Shown one piece after another: positions 45,252 through 55,277 of a stretch of DNA of 64,000 bases; the first letter of the stretch is position 1, and each line of letters opens with the position of its first letter. Under the pieces are notes generated by a model. The model was not told the DNA's origin, searched no databases, and saw only the letters and a program-made list of their open reading frames with translations. Origin of the DNA: Tillandsia leiboldiana (lineage: Eukaryota; Streptophyta; Magnoliopsida; Poales; Bromeliaceae); the NCBI GenBank assembly GCA_029204045.2, contig CM055074.1, positions 15,365,164 through 15,429,163 on the forward strand. Direction: 5' to 3'. The translations under genes and the position numbers were made by a program.

Positions 45252-45616
45252 GTATTTTAGTACTTATCTCAAATTTGAAAGGGTAGAAATCAAATTGATG
45301 TCATTTGGAAATCTCTGTAACTCATCTTTATAAATCTGTTACATCTTGATAGAGTTTGGATCTCTAGATTATTTTTGATGACTTGTGTTTGACGTATATA
45401 ATATGAAAAACGGTTTATAATGTTTTATCTTTATTTTTCATGATTTCGGAGTAAATCTTTTTAATTTTTATAAAATTAATTGGATTGAATGACATCTATG
45501 TGATCTCATAGTATTTTCAAGCACTTAAATTGTTTTCTTGATGGAATACAAATCGGTAATTCAAATATTTCAAAATCTGGATTTGTTTCAAGAAATTATT
45601 TGATTTTTGCTTTCGA

Positions 45617-45656
45617 GTACCGGTACGCAATCTGTGTTTTTGTTATATACCGGAAC
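45617..45656 (+). promoter_or_regulatory. Remnant of internal palindrome array, GTACCGGTAC type
   Basis: GTACCGGTAC at 45617 and ATACCGGAAC at 45647. They lie where A and C have their internal GATCCGGATC array, and match the type of solo LTR F, not that of D's own LTRs. No TATA-leader-ORF unit follows. Confidence 0.5.
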
Positions 45657-45743
45657 TGAGCTTTTATCTTTCTTTCTCTATGAACTAATGCTGTTAGTGA
45701 TTTCCTTTTGTCTAGTATGTTCACTGTTTGACAATTTGTGACA

Positions 45744-46143
45744 AAAGGGGGAGAAGAGAAATGGGGGAGAAGAGATCATCGATAGGGGGAGACGGAGATG
45801 AGATCATCGAGATAGGGGGAGATGATGAAAAAGGAGCCGAAAAACAAAAAGAACCAAAAGGACGAATCAAATGTAGGATATAACTTTAATTTCTGACAAC
45901 TGACTTTTGATTTGTTTGGAGTTTTGTTTTGCAGGATCTACATCACTTTTAGACTCCAAGTCCTAAGTCATAGAGTTTGTTCTAAGACTGGTTCAAATGT
46001 AATTTTTATTTATTGGATCTTTCACGCAAATAAAGTCAATGTTTTGGTGATGACATTGAGTTTCAATTTTTTGGTTTAAGTTGAGTGTCTTGAGCGTTTT
46101 ATGTATTTTTGGGTTTTGTCACGAAATTGCCAAAGGGGGAGAT
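45744..46143 (+). other. Purine-tract cluster and terminal polypurine tract of D
   Basis: AAAAGGGGGAGAAGAG and three further GGGGGAGA tracts in about 100 bp, then AAAGGGGGAGA (46132-46142) right before LTR E. Confidence 0.8.
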
Positions 46144-47406
46144 TGTTACGGCTTTTTGTGTTGGCATATTTCGTAAGTTGAGTCGGAGTCTTGAAGTGAT
46201 CAAATTGTCAATCAGCAATCGAAGACTCAGAGAAGATTCAACAAGAGCTCAAGTTGACACTCAGTGTTTTGAGTCTTGAAGATTGAAGTTGAAGAATTGT
46301 GGATCATTTACATCAATCTTAAGGAAAATGGATTCGGAATGATCAGGTACGTTTAACTAAATAATTTTGGTGATCCGAATACTTCTTATAGTGTAGAAAC
46401 ACTTGGATGATTTTTTAATTGAAAAAAAAATCAAAAACTGGACATATTACATGTTCAGGATCCGGATCGGGCACTACAGTCCGGACCCCGAACATCGGGT
46501 AGTTCGTGCGCAATTCCAGTCCGGACCGTGGTAGTTCAGTCCGGACCCCGAACGTGAATTCTGTAGGAATTGCATGAACAGTCAGGACCGTGGTATTTCA
46601 GTTCGGACCCCGAACGTATGTTTTTCTGGAAATAGTCTGTCTTGCTACGACAGTCCGGACCGCAGTATTCCAGTCCGGACCGTCGTCCTGAAAAATTCCA
46701 GATAAGGTTAGTTTTTTATTCTTATCCTCTTCTAATGGTTTCTAACCTATAAATAGACACTTAGGGTTTCTCAAGAACGACCGAATAATTTATAAAACAC
46801 TTGAGAGCAACCCTAGAGGCTAGGTTTTTTATCGTTCTTCTTTTAGCCTCTTTTAGGTCAATTCGACGGTTCTTCCAAGATCTATCTTTTGTCGAATTGA
46901 TCTAGTCTTTGCTTAGAGATTCCTTCTACGGTTCCTCAATGATAATCTAAGCAAAGGATCACCATCGAAGCTTTTATCAAGTTTGCGTCGTGGATTCGAC
47001 GTAGCATCGTGGATTCGATGTGTTGAAGGCGTTTCGTGGATTCGAAACGTGTGCTCGTGGATTCGAGTGGCGTTCGTGGGTTCGAACGTGTGCAGTGGAC
47101 GTGCAATCGGTGAGCGCAAGATCCGAAGAAGTTGAAGGAGGGGTTTGAGTCCGTGGAGTCGGTAATCACCTTGTTATTCTTCTATTCTTAGTGGATTGTT
47201 ATTGCGTGTTGGTCCCGTGGTTTTTCTCCTGGATTGGAGTTTCCACGTATATCTCGGTGTGCTGTTTTTATTTCCGCATTGGTTTTTATTTTGCATTGAG
47301 ATTTGTTTTTAAGTATTACACCTATTCACCGCCCCCCCCCCCCCCTCTAGTTGTTTGATAGTACCTATTTAGATCCTTGTGGATCCTTAATATATAAAAT
47401 CCTACA
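46144..47406 (+). repeat. 3' LTR of element D (LTR E)
   Basis: 1263 bp, near-identical to 37218-38475; two U3 units have mutated (AGTCAGGACC, AGTTCGGACC). Hairpin array about 46985-47091. Confidence 0.93.
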
Positions 47407-48412
47407 TTTATGACACTCGTTTTATTATGGTTACTATGCTCATGACGCTTGCACGCACACCAGCGGTTTGGCCACCGTGTCGGTGTACTTTTCCGGAAAG
47501 GTGGTCTGCGGACCCGTGAACCCTACGAGGTGACGTTAGTAGGGGCCCCTCACGGTGATTTACGGTGCTGCATTTGTGCAGTGGGGGGTTTACATGCACC
47601 AAGGTGAGAACGGTGTGGATTTCTTTTGCCTAAGGTCTCCGGACCGACATGGCAAGGTGCTCAGTTCGTTTCCTCGGGGATGATATGATTGATTGCTGGA
47701 TGGGGTTATGGATGCTCTGGTTTTACAGTTTGATTTTTTATCCGCACCCTTTAGCATCGTTCTTGTAGTTGTGTTTTATCTCTACTCTTCTTGTCACTAA
47801 CTCCCACTGTGTGACAGGTTTGGTCAGGTCTGGGGATCAGGACGATGGTGAGGACGCTGTTTGGCGAGGTGTGTGATTTCCTCGGTCAGGTTCCTTTTCC
47901 TTCTTTCGTTTTTAGTTGGTTTTTCCTTTATGGTCGAATGCTGTGCATGTGGACGTGTATAATGTGGATGGTGTGGATGTTGGGACGGCCTTATGTTTTG
48001 TAGAATTATGTTTGCAATACGTGGTTTTATAGACGCGACGTGTGGACGCGGGTTATCAAACTTAAAAAGGAATTGCGAAAATGGCTTTAGAAAATTAAGT
48101 GTCGTGTGGGCACTGTTTTCAAAACTTGTGGATTTATCCTTTCGAACACATTAACGTACTGAGCGTGCGCCGTTTCATGAAATAAGACATTAGTGTTTTC
48201 CAATTCATACTCTGGTATTTGTAACTTTTAAGGCATGGTGGTTGATGTTTTTATTCGGGCTATGTGTTGTACATAGGGACGTCGTGCATAAACAAGGGAG
48301 ATCTTGTATATGTGGCGGGTCTGTGCACGTGCCACGCGGGAGCCGGTTTAAAAAAAAAAAAAAAATAGGGCTGCTTTTCGCTTTTAAATTGCTCCCGGGG
48401 CGTGACACCGCC

Positions 48413-48596
48413 CAATATATCGTTAGCTAGTGGAAGTTCATTTTCCTCGATCCATTCCCAATATCCTTCTTGGGAATCCTAAAACCCAATCATGTACTTT
48501 CGCCATAAGATTCACACACACTCTCATGCCTAAACCCTAGGGTCTTCCTAAGGTTCGCTAACCACCTAGGTTTATCCCTAGGCTCTGATACCAACT
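48413..48596 (-). other. Leader and primer binding site of chromovirus P
   Basis: GCTCTGATACCAA at about 48583-48595 is the complement of TTGGTATCAGAGC, a tRNA-iMet primer site on the minus strand. The rest is untranslated leader, continuous with 34483-34329 once LTR H is removed. Confidence 0.7.
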
Positions 48597-48773
48597 GTGA
48601 CGCCCCAACTTCCCAGGGGGTCACTCATCCTAGAACTACTCTAGCTCTAGCATGCTTAACTCTCTTAACCTCTTGGGTATTGCTACCACCGAAAATGTTG
48701 TAGCCGGGTTAAGAGATTTAGTCCTATTATATTATTTATATATAGGACTAATCCAAATTTCGGGGGTGTCACA
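48597..48773 (-). repeat. Candidate 177-bp 5' LTR next to the primer site
   Basis: Minus strand TGTGACACCCCCG (from 48773) to TTGGGGCGTCACA (at 48597), TG...CA with TGTGAC/GTCACA ends and an internal TATATATAAATAA. It abuts the primer site as a 5' LTR should. It does not match the start of P's 3' LTR (TGTAGTGCACCG), so the two ends may come from different elements, or the 177-bp limit may be fortuitous. Confidence 0.5.
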
Positions 48774-49198
48774 TGAGAGGAGCTAAAGAGAGCAACGAGC
48801 ACTGTAATTTAAAGAGAAATGAGGGAGTAGGACAGCCATAGTCATCCCTCGAAAAATATGCAACATTTATGGTGACATGACTAGTGCGCGACTACAAACC
48901 ATCGGAAGGACTAGTGACTTCAAAGCGGTCCAAACGATGAGCGGCCATTGGAAACAAAAGGACAAAATTTAATGGAGAAGTGACAAGGGCATGATCATCG
49001 ATCGACGACCATCTGATCAAAGCTAAGGGAGATCGGTCTTGGCTTGTGAATCCCTCGATCAGAGAGAGAATAAAATGAAAAGGTCATATGATGACTAAAT
49101 ACGAAAAGAACGATCGGAGATTCCGTGACACATGCCGGTTATCATTAGAATTTCGACAATCATCCGAATGACACATCAGGCGATTGCTGATGGGGCAT
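48774..49198. other. Unassigned sequence
   Basis: No ORF of note and no match I can recognise. It may be the 3' untranslated region of the element whose LTR starts at 49199, which has a short purine run (GATGGGG) just before it. Confidence 0.35.
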
Positions 49199-49546
49199 TG
49201 TTGAGGTCAAATTTTTCGCCACCTAGAATGCGCCATGATCAAGTCAGGAGGCGACACGTGGCGCAACCATCGGCTGAGGATATCAGCCGATAGAAGAAGT
49301 AGCCGATGAAAGAGTGCTCGTGTCTTAACCAGGACCGACTCCGGCTAATTGTAAATCATCAGTTGTCTCAGCTGAACGATAAAAAGAGGCGAAATCAGGA
49401 TCAGGAATCGATTGCTTGAGCCGCAAAAGGAAAGATCCTAAAGAAGATAGACACGGAGTGCAGGGCACGAATCACGCAACTGACGCAGAATTGGCAAGTT
49501 GCGCCCCGCATCGAGAAGCGCTGGTGATCATGCCTCGGCACGCCAA
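49199..49546 (+). repeat. Candidate 5' portion of a Ty3/gypsy (Tat-type) LTR
   Basis: TGTTGAGGTCAAATTTTTCG after GATGGGGCAT resembles the polypurine-LTR junction of Tat-lineage elements. GATAAAAAGAGG (about 49379) would be its TATA region. Cut at 49547 by LTR I. Lineage from memory of LTR starts only. Confidence 0.35.
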
Positions 49547-50198
49547 TGTCACGCCCCGGGGTCGAAACTGCGACCCGGGCTCGCCAACAGATCCGCCACC
49601 TATGCCAAACCCCGCATAGGCGAAGCGTCCTACCTGCAAGAAAAGTACTACAGCTAACAGATATCAGAGCTATAAGATAAAACTACTGTAAAAATAAAAT
49701 CAACCACTGTACAACTGGAAAATAATGCAACAATGTCCACCTCCCAAAAATGATAATCGTGCAATATCCTCAGATACAAAAGTCATAGCTCAACAGGGAG
49801 GTATCTCCAATAAATACATCAGTGTACAGGCTCTCAATACATATAATATCCTCACTACAACAGTCTCTCAAGAGGGGAAAAAAAATGACTAATCTAATGA
49901 AGATCTCCTCTGTCAGGGTACCGCTACTCTCCAACGACGGGTAGGGATCTAGCTCGCGACTCCCTCGCCTCGATCAACAACCGCAGAATCAGCAACACCC
50001 ACTAAGACTCTGCAAAACAAAGGAGAGGAAGGAAAAAGAAGGGGGAAAACCCCAAAGGGTGTGAGAACTACACCAAAAAGGGAGTTCTCAGTGGGTACCA
50101 CCGCCAGACCCGACGGTCTGCCCACTAAGTCCTCAAGAGACAAAAACTAACCAAAGCCGTAAAGACTGAAATAAGGAAGCTGGAGACTCTCAACAGCT
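49547..50198 (-). repeat. Giant LTR I, 3' portion
   Basis: Plus-strand TGTCACGCCCCGGGGTC matches the end of LTR G. The 8-bp stem TGAGAACT/AGTTCTCA (50062-50090) lies between the CCCACTG and CACACCC boxes; in LTR direction a T/C-rich tract and GTTTTGCAG (about 50010) follow. Interrupted at 50199 by element C; the remainder is outside the window. Confidence 0.8.
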
Positions 50199-51479
50199 TG
50201 TTGGGTTATATGTAATAAGGATCTAAATAGGGAAAAAAACACCTAGAGGGGGGTGAATAGGTGTAAACGTATAAACACTCAAAAATCGTTGCGATAAAAA
50301 CCCAATGCGGAAATAAAAAATAACTCGCAAGATTTTTACGTGGAAAACTCCATCACCGGAGTAAAAAACCACGGGACCGATAACACGGCAGAAATCCACT
50401 AGAATTAAAACACGTACAAGGTGATTTACCGTACACACTTACGACTCAACCTTTTCCATACGCTCCTAGAGGATCTTCTCCGCTCGCTCCGCGACGCTTC
50501 TCGAATCCACGATCTGCGCCCAACGCCGAATCCACGGCGTCCAACGTCGAATCCACGACGTCCGACCGAGTCCATGGTCTTCACCCAATAGCACCCTTCG
50601 AATCCACGAATGTGCCTCGCTCCGAATCCACGAGAGCGGTTGAACCTTGAATCCACAAGGACACGCGAATCCACGCGCCGATTTTTGGGGTAAATCGTTG
50701 TTTTTGGTGGTGATGAACCGCCGAATACTTAGATCAAAGATAGATCGGAAATACCATCTAAGTATTCATTAGTTTGATTCAACTCAAGATGTGAGTATGA
50801 ATACCTAGAATCAAACTAATCAATATAGATGAAGAAACAAAGAGTATTCTCTAATGATTTCCTTTCTTCTCTATATGTGGATCTAGGGCCGTATGAAATG
50901 ATATATGAATATGACGGCTCTATTTGGATTACCCCTAGACAAAGAGTCATAGGGTCTATTTATAGGTTAGAAACCCTAGGAAGGAGATAAGAATTAAAAA
51001 CCTAACATTTCTGGAAATTTGACGGACGGCGATCCGGATCGGATTTGGGCGATCCGGATTGCAGTAGCAATAAAGACGGTTTCCAGAAAACAAACGTTCG
51101 GGATCCGGATCGGAATGCCTGATCCGGATCGTTCATACATTTCAGAGAACTCAACGTTTGGGATCCGGATCGTGAGATGCTGCGATCCGGATTGAAGTAA
51201 TGTATGAAACAACAACCTTCGGGATCCAGATCGCTGGCTCTGATCCGGATCCTGAACATGTCCGAACACCAGTTTTTGATTGTTATGCAGTTAAAAATTC
51301 TTCCAAGTGTTTCTACACTACAAGAAGTATTCGGATCACACAAAAATATTTAGTTAAACATACCTGATCCTTTTGAATTCTTCTTTCTTGAGATTGAGTT
51401 GAATGATCCAACTTTCTTCACCTTCAATCTTCAAGACTTGAAACTTTCACGAAACTGCGCCAACTCAAATTCCGTAACA
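50199..51479 (-). repeat. 3' LTR of element C
   Basis: 1281 bp, TGTTACGGAATT (from 51479) to AACCCAACA. Palindrome units at 51242, 51223, 51184, 51162, 51121, 51102, 51051 and 51031 in LTR direction, spacings 19, 39, 22, 41, 19, 51, 20; three show single transitions. Hairpins at about 50501-50678 include CCTTG/CAAGG, ACGTCG/CGACGT, ACGCCG/CGGCGT and CGCG/CGCG. Confidence 0.92.
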
Positions 51480-51491
51480 ATCTCCCCCTTT
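51480..51491 (-). other. Polypurine tract of element C
   Basis: AAAGGGGGAGATT on the minus strand next to the LTR; a second AAAAAGGGGGAGAG-type tract lies near 52022. Confidence 0.88.
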
Positions 51492-52187
51492 GGCGGTTTC
51501 GTGACAAAACACAGATCCACTCAAGAAAATTCAAAAAGATATTTTTGTTGCTATCACCATACAACAAAAATTTACAATGGAGATCCGAAAATTTAAAAAT
51601 ATGAGATAAACTCCTAAAACAGACTCTAGACTTAGACATCTGTACTCTCTGCACAAAGAAATCATTCTTGACAAAAAGAGATCGTTAGATACCTCAAGAA
51701 TATTTAGCATTCAAAACCTAGTACAGAGATAGAGTTTATCTGATCATCATGACATTTGAGAATTCAGATATGTAAGAGAATCATAGTCAAAAATCAACAT
51801 ATCTTCTATGCAATCAAAAACCAAATGTCATAAAATGTTAGTCCAACATCAACTTGTTAGTCATATTACATGCCCAAATAATTAGTCGAATAGTTAGTGG
51901 AGACATGCAACCAATCACTAGATAAAAACCAAAGTTGAAGTGATACTTACATTGATGTTCATACATTCACATCATCATTGTTCAATCATTCACATCATCA
52001 TTGTTCAAGTTCTCTAAACTCTCTCCCCCTTTTTGTCACAAACAAAGCCAAAGATTACAGAAGTGGAGAGAATGGTTAACAGTTCAAGTTGGAGAACTAA
52101 AGACTAAAACTAAAACTTAAAAAAAAAAACTGCACAAAAGAAAGATTTAAACATATGCATAATAAACAGAAATTGGAAGGATACGGA

Positions 52188-53642
52188 TTATTCAGACTCG
52201 TCTGAACTGATACAGCCGAGAATTTGGAATATCTTCTTTAATCGCTTGTTCATTGATGATTGATTCTTATTTACCTTCTTTATTTCTTCCTTTACCTCAA
52301 TTAGTTCATTTGATATACGTTCTTGCTCGTTGGAGAGCCTTTGCTGTTCTTTATAGATTGAGGTAACAGATGCATCATCATCAGAGGTTGATTGGGGTGC
52401 TTGTTGTGCCGGAGGTGCTGGTTGGACTGGAGGAGCTGCTGCCGGTGCAGAGGTTGTCGCTTGTTGTTGTTGTGCTCGTTGCCGGTGAGGAGGTATGAAG
52501 GGTTCATCTGGCTTCGTCGAGAGAGACTTTACAATTGTTGTTTCATTGATCGTTCCTAGACTGTGCATATAGGAGCTCGCATTTGTGTCAGCTTTAAATT
52601 TGCGAAGAATGCGCATGATGATCATTGGATAAGGTAGTCTCTCTGACGGATGAGCATGCTCCACATATCGTGCCATCCTTGACCAGATGACGTAAGGAAT
52701 GTTTAAGTTAGCTCCCATTGCTGCTGTGGGGTTTCCAAGTAGATAAAGGAATATCATTCTTTCCCACCGAAGAACCTTTGTGTTCATGTTTGGAATGACA
52801 TTATAACAAGCAATGAGGTTCAAGAAGCGGTACTCTGGTCGTAGTTCTTTTGAGAAAACGGAGTTTCCTGTCGACCGAGTATCTGGAACACAGATTCCAT
52901 CAACTACCACTCTCCAGGAGTAGGTGTTGAAGACTTGATTCTTTAGGTAATGAGTCCCATCGGCTCGGGCGTCCATCTCTAATACCTCTCCAATCAGTTG
53001 GGGCGTCACTTTGATCTTAACATTCTTGACCAATGTTTGAAAATCCCGGCGACCGCTCTCCTGATCAACTAGATAGCAAGCATTCTGATAAAACATTCTC
53101 ACAGAGTGAAGACAATAACCAGTGGTTTCCGGAAAATTGCAAATGGGAGCAAGACCTATCTGGTCAAACAAAGTCCCAAACGTCCGAGAACGCTCCTTTA
53201 AGGCTTTTACATCAACATGCCTTTCTCCAATGCATTCTCTGTTTTCAAAATCCTTTATTCTAGCCGAGCTGACAAAATCTTGTGGAGGTGCTTGCCTATC
53301 AGCTGGTTGCTCAATGGAGATTCCTTGTGCACTCCCTCTTTTGCGAGCAATACTTTTTCTTCTTGTCTTCCCAGAAGTTTCTTCCATTGGAGCTTTGCCT
53401 TTCTCAGCAGCAGTGGGCGGAGCCTTCGATGTTTCTGCAGGTGCTTTTCCCTTTGAAGCAGTCGGAACAGTCGTTGCTTCAACTTGCAGTTCATCCCAAT
53501 TAATTGATTCCGTTTCAGATTCTGTATCGGAATCATCTTTAGCTTTCTTCGCTTTCTTAGCCTTCTTAGCCCTCTTGGGCTTGACAGTGTCTCTCGTATG
53601 TGCCATAGCAGCAAGTAGGAAAACAATCCAAGTGATCACCAT
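52188..53642 (-). CDS. Env-position ORF of element C (484 aa), intact
   Basis: First ATG at 53642 gives a hydrophobic N-terminus (ITWIVFLLAA), possibly a short signal-like segment; the second ATG (MAHTRD, context GCTGCTATGGCA) is a strong alternative start and matches element A's start. Then Lys/Ala repeats (KKAKKAKKAK), acidic SINWDELQ, an A/P/K-rich linker, a central domain of about 250 residues (ENRECIGE, FSKELRPEYR, RMIFLYLLGNPTAAMG, ERLPYPMIIMRIL), a Q/P-rich linker, a coiled coil (YKEQQRLSNEQERISNEL) and tail CISSDESE. The central domain resembles the putative plant transposon protein family. It replaces the usual Sirevirus env-like gene; no clear transmembrane anchor at the C-terminus. 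Function unknown. Confidence 0.75.
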   Translation of the reverse strand: MVITWIVFLLAAMAHTRDTVKPKRAKKAKKAKKAKDDSDTESETESINWDELQVEATTVPTASKGKAPAETSKAPPTAAEKGKAPMEETSGKTRRKSIARKRGSAQGISIEQPADRQAPPQDFVSSARIKDFENRECIGERHVDVKALKERSRTFGTLFDQIGLAPICNFPETTGYCLHSVRMFYQNACYLVDQESGRRDFQTLVKNVKIKVTPQLIGEVLEMDARADGTHYLKNQVFNTYSWRVVVDGICVPDTRSTGNSVFSKELRPEYRFLNLIACYNVIPNMNTKVLRWERMIFLYLLGNPTAAMGANLNIPYVIWSRMARYVEHAHPSERLPYPMIIMRILRKFKADTNASSYMHSLGTINETTIVKSLSTKPDEPFIPPHRQRAQQQQATTSAPAAAPPVQPAPPAQQAPQSTSDDDASVTSIYKEQQRLSNEQERISNELIEVKEEIKKVNKNQSSMNKRLKKIFQILGCISSDESE

Positions 53643-53670
53643 TGCTATTGGTCTCTTGAGAAAAGAAATC

Positions 53671-54056
53671 CTGTGTGCAACAACTCAAGAACACATGAAA
53701 AAATTGTTAATTTTCAAAGATTTGAAAAATTGTACCCAAACAATCATAATCATGTAGAGAGACTAAGAATCAAATTAGTTTTGCAAAAGGACTTTTAAAA
53801 ATAGATCAATTGCATGATTTTCGAAAATCCTTATTATATGCCCTAAAACCGAAATTTTAGAAATCGAAGCCTAAAAATCCGTTAATCAGGAGAATACCTA
53901 GCATATAATCAAAACTAATCTACCCAAGAGTTCTTATTTCAAAAGAAATTTGATCAAAAACCATCCACAAACAAAGTTGATCCAAGAAATTCATCACGTT
54001 TAAGGAGGAAAAGAGAAAAACGGTGAAAAACCGAGATTTTGATCAATAAAACTTAC
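53671..54056 (-). other. Candidate leader intron, element C
   Basis: Minus strand: donor CAA/GTAAGTTT at 54056, acceptor TTGCACACAG/GA at 53671, 386 bp. Same place as in element A (379 bp). Confidence 0.55.
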
Positions 54057-54171
54057 TTGGAGTTGAAGAACTTGAGTTTGAAAGCTTCCAAGAAGGGTGA
54101 AATCTAGAGAGAGAAGCTCTGGAAACTTTGGAACAAAAGATTGGAGTAAAAGAAATCAAAACCCTTTTGTT

Positions 54172-54341
54172 CTTTATAAAACCCTAGCCGCGATCCGGAT
54201 CAGTTCATGATTGCGATCCGGATCGGCTACCCGCAGTGAGAAACTGCGTTCGGGATCCGGATCGGCAGGTCCAATCCGGATCGTCAGCCCGCAGAAGAAT
54301 ACCTGCGTTCGGGATCCGGATCATCTTGCCCGATCCGGATC
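54172..54341 (-). promoter_or_regulatory. Internal palindrome array and TATA box, element C
   Basis: Units in minus direction at 54332, 54313, 54273, 54254, 54215 and 54192 (spacings 19, 40, 19, 39, 23), then TTTATAAAGA at 54181-54172. Placement and spacing match element A; the env-position ORF starts about 0.53 kb downstream. Confidence 0.7.
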
Positions 54342-54672
54342 GGCTCCAACTTTTTCTTTAGAAAATTTCAGAGAAATTCAAGAAAAACCAGAAAAAGATT
54401 GTAAGCACAAATGTGTATCAACTTTAAACAGAAATCATCGTTTCATACAACAAGATTTAGATTATGCCAAATCTATCAATAATATCCAAAATGAAACGAG
54501 AATTTACAAAAATTAAATCCCTTAAAGTTGAACACCTTCAATTACATCTAACTTGATCTTATGAGTAATACCTTTATCAAATCATCAATTCAGTAAAGAA
54601 AATGAAATACAAAGATCAATAGATGTTTGAAATCCCAAATATAGTAGATAATGTATCTAGACAATCTGTTGA

Positions 54673-54906
54673 AGAGAGTGGCTCTTTGAGCATCTTTCTT
54701 TAAAAACCCACCTTATACCAACCTTGAAATTTGACGGAGTCAAGTATTTCAACATGCATTTTACTTAATCAAAATTTGAACAACCATGCTTGGTATACAT
54801 GTGGTAGCTGCACACAATACTCGGACGACCGAGGTGGTAGCTCTTTCCTCCATGTGGTGGTAGTTTTCACACTCCTCATTGGGATGTAACTCTTTCCACA
54901 TCTTTT
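54673..54906 (-). other. Conserved non-coding block, element C
   Basis: Complement of the block at 15541-15770; same words in the same order. Confidence 0.7.
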
Positions 54907-55277
54907 GAGCATTTTACTTTTCTTTGACTCCCCCTCAATTGGCTATCAATTATTTAAGATATAAAGTATTCAACCAAAATTGATCTCGATTTCATACTCG
55001 ACTGAACAGTCAAATAAGATAATGACTATACCAAGAGATCATTGAGAGAGAGAAATTGACTTTGATCACTCAGAAGATGATTTAATTAACATAAATGATC
55101 ATTGCAATAGTGAAATATTATGATGGCAAAAGCATAATAAATTTCTAAATGTGCGAAAAGATGCAATTAAAGTCAATTATGATCTATGCTCAATTAATGT
55201 CCTATGTACAGACATAGATAATGAACAAAACAAAACAAAGACAAAACCTATCCTGAGCAAAGGTTTCAAAAAGAAGT

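Larger units (their letters stand above)
37218..47406 (+). mobile_element. Gag-only Sirevirus derivative D (TR-GAG type)
   Basis: Two LTRs (37218-38475, 46144-47406), TTTAT duplications, tRNA-iMet primer site, a gag, the conserved non-coding block, purine tracts, but no protease, integrase, RT or env-position ORF. After the gag-protease boundary the sequence passes straight to A/T-rich non-coding DNA. The LTRs differ at about 15 positions (about 1.2 percent), so it moved recently, presumably with enzymes from a relative. Solo LTR G sits in its gag end. Confidence 0.9.
34489..48407 (+). mobile_element. Solo giant LTR H, split by element D
   Basis: TGTAATGACGCGG at 34489 and GGGGCGTGACA at 48407 are flanked by CCGCC duplications (34484-34488, 48408-48412). 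Without D the LTR is 34489-37217 plus 47412-48407, about 3.7 kb. No internal region, so a solo LTR. An A-tract (about 48351-48365) near its 3' end parallels the A-tract of the LARD-like LTR. Confidence 0.85.
25260..48773 (-). mobile_element. Ty3/gypsy chromovirus P, heavily interrupted
   Basis: On the minus strand: primer site and leader (48596-48413, then 34483-34329), gag, protease, reverse transcriptase, RNase H, integrase, chromodomain, GTTTCG/CGAAAC motif, polypurine tract and 3' LTR from 28250 down. Integrase follows reverse transcriptase and a chromodomain ends the polyprotein, so it is a chromovirus; gag, RT and the 3' motif suggest the Tekay/Del clade. Interrupted by solo LTR F, solo LTR H (with D and G inside) and the hAT. 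Several stops and a frameshift mark it as old and dead. Confidence 0.85.

Noticed and set aside
48774..49546. Possible host gene fragment
   Set aside because: No ORF above 67 codons, no motif recognised, and an LTR-like start lies within it.
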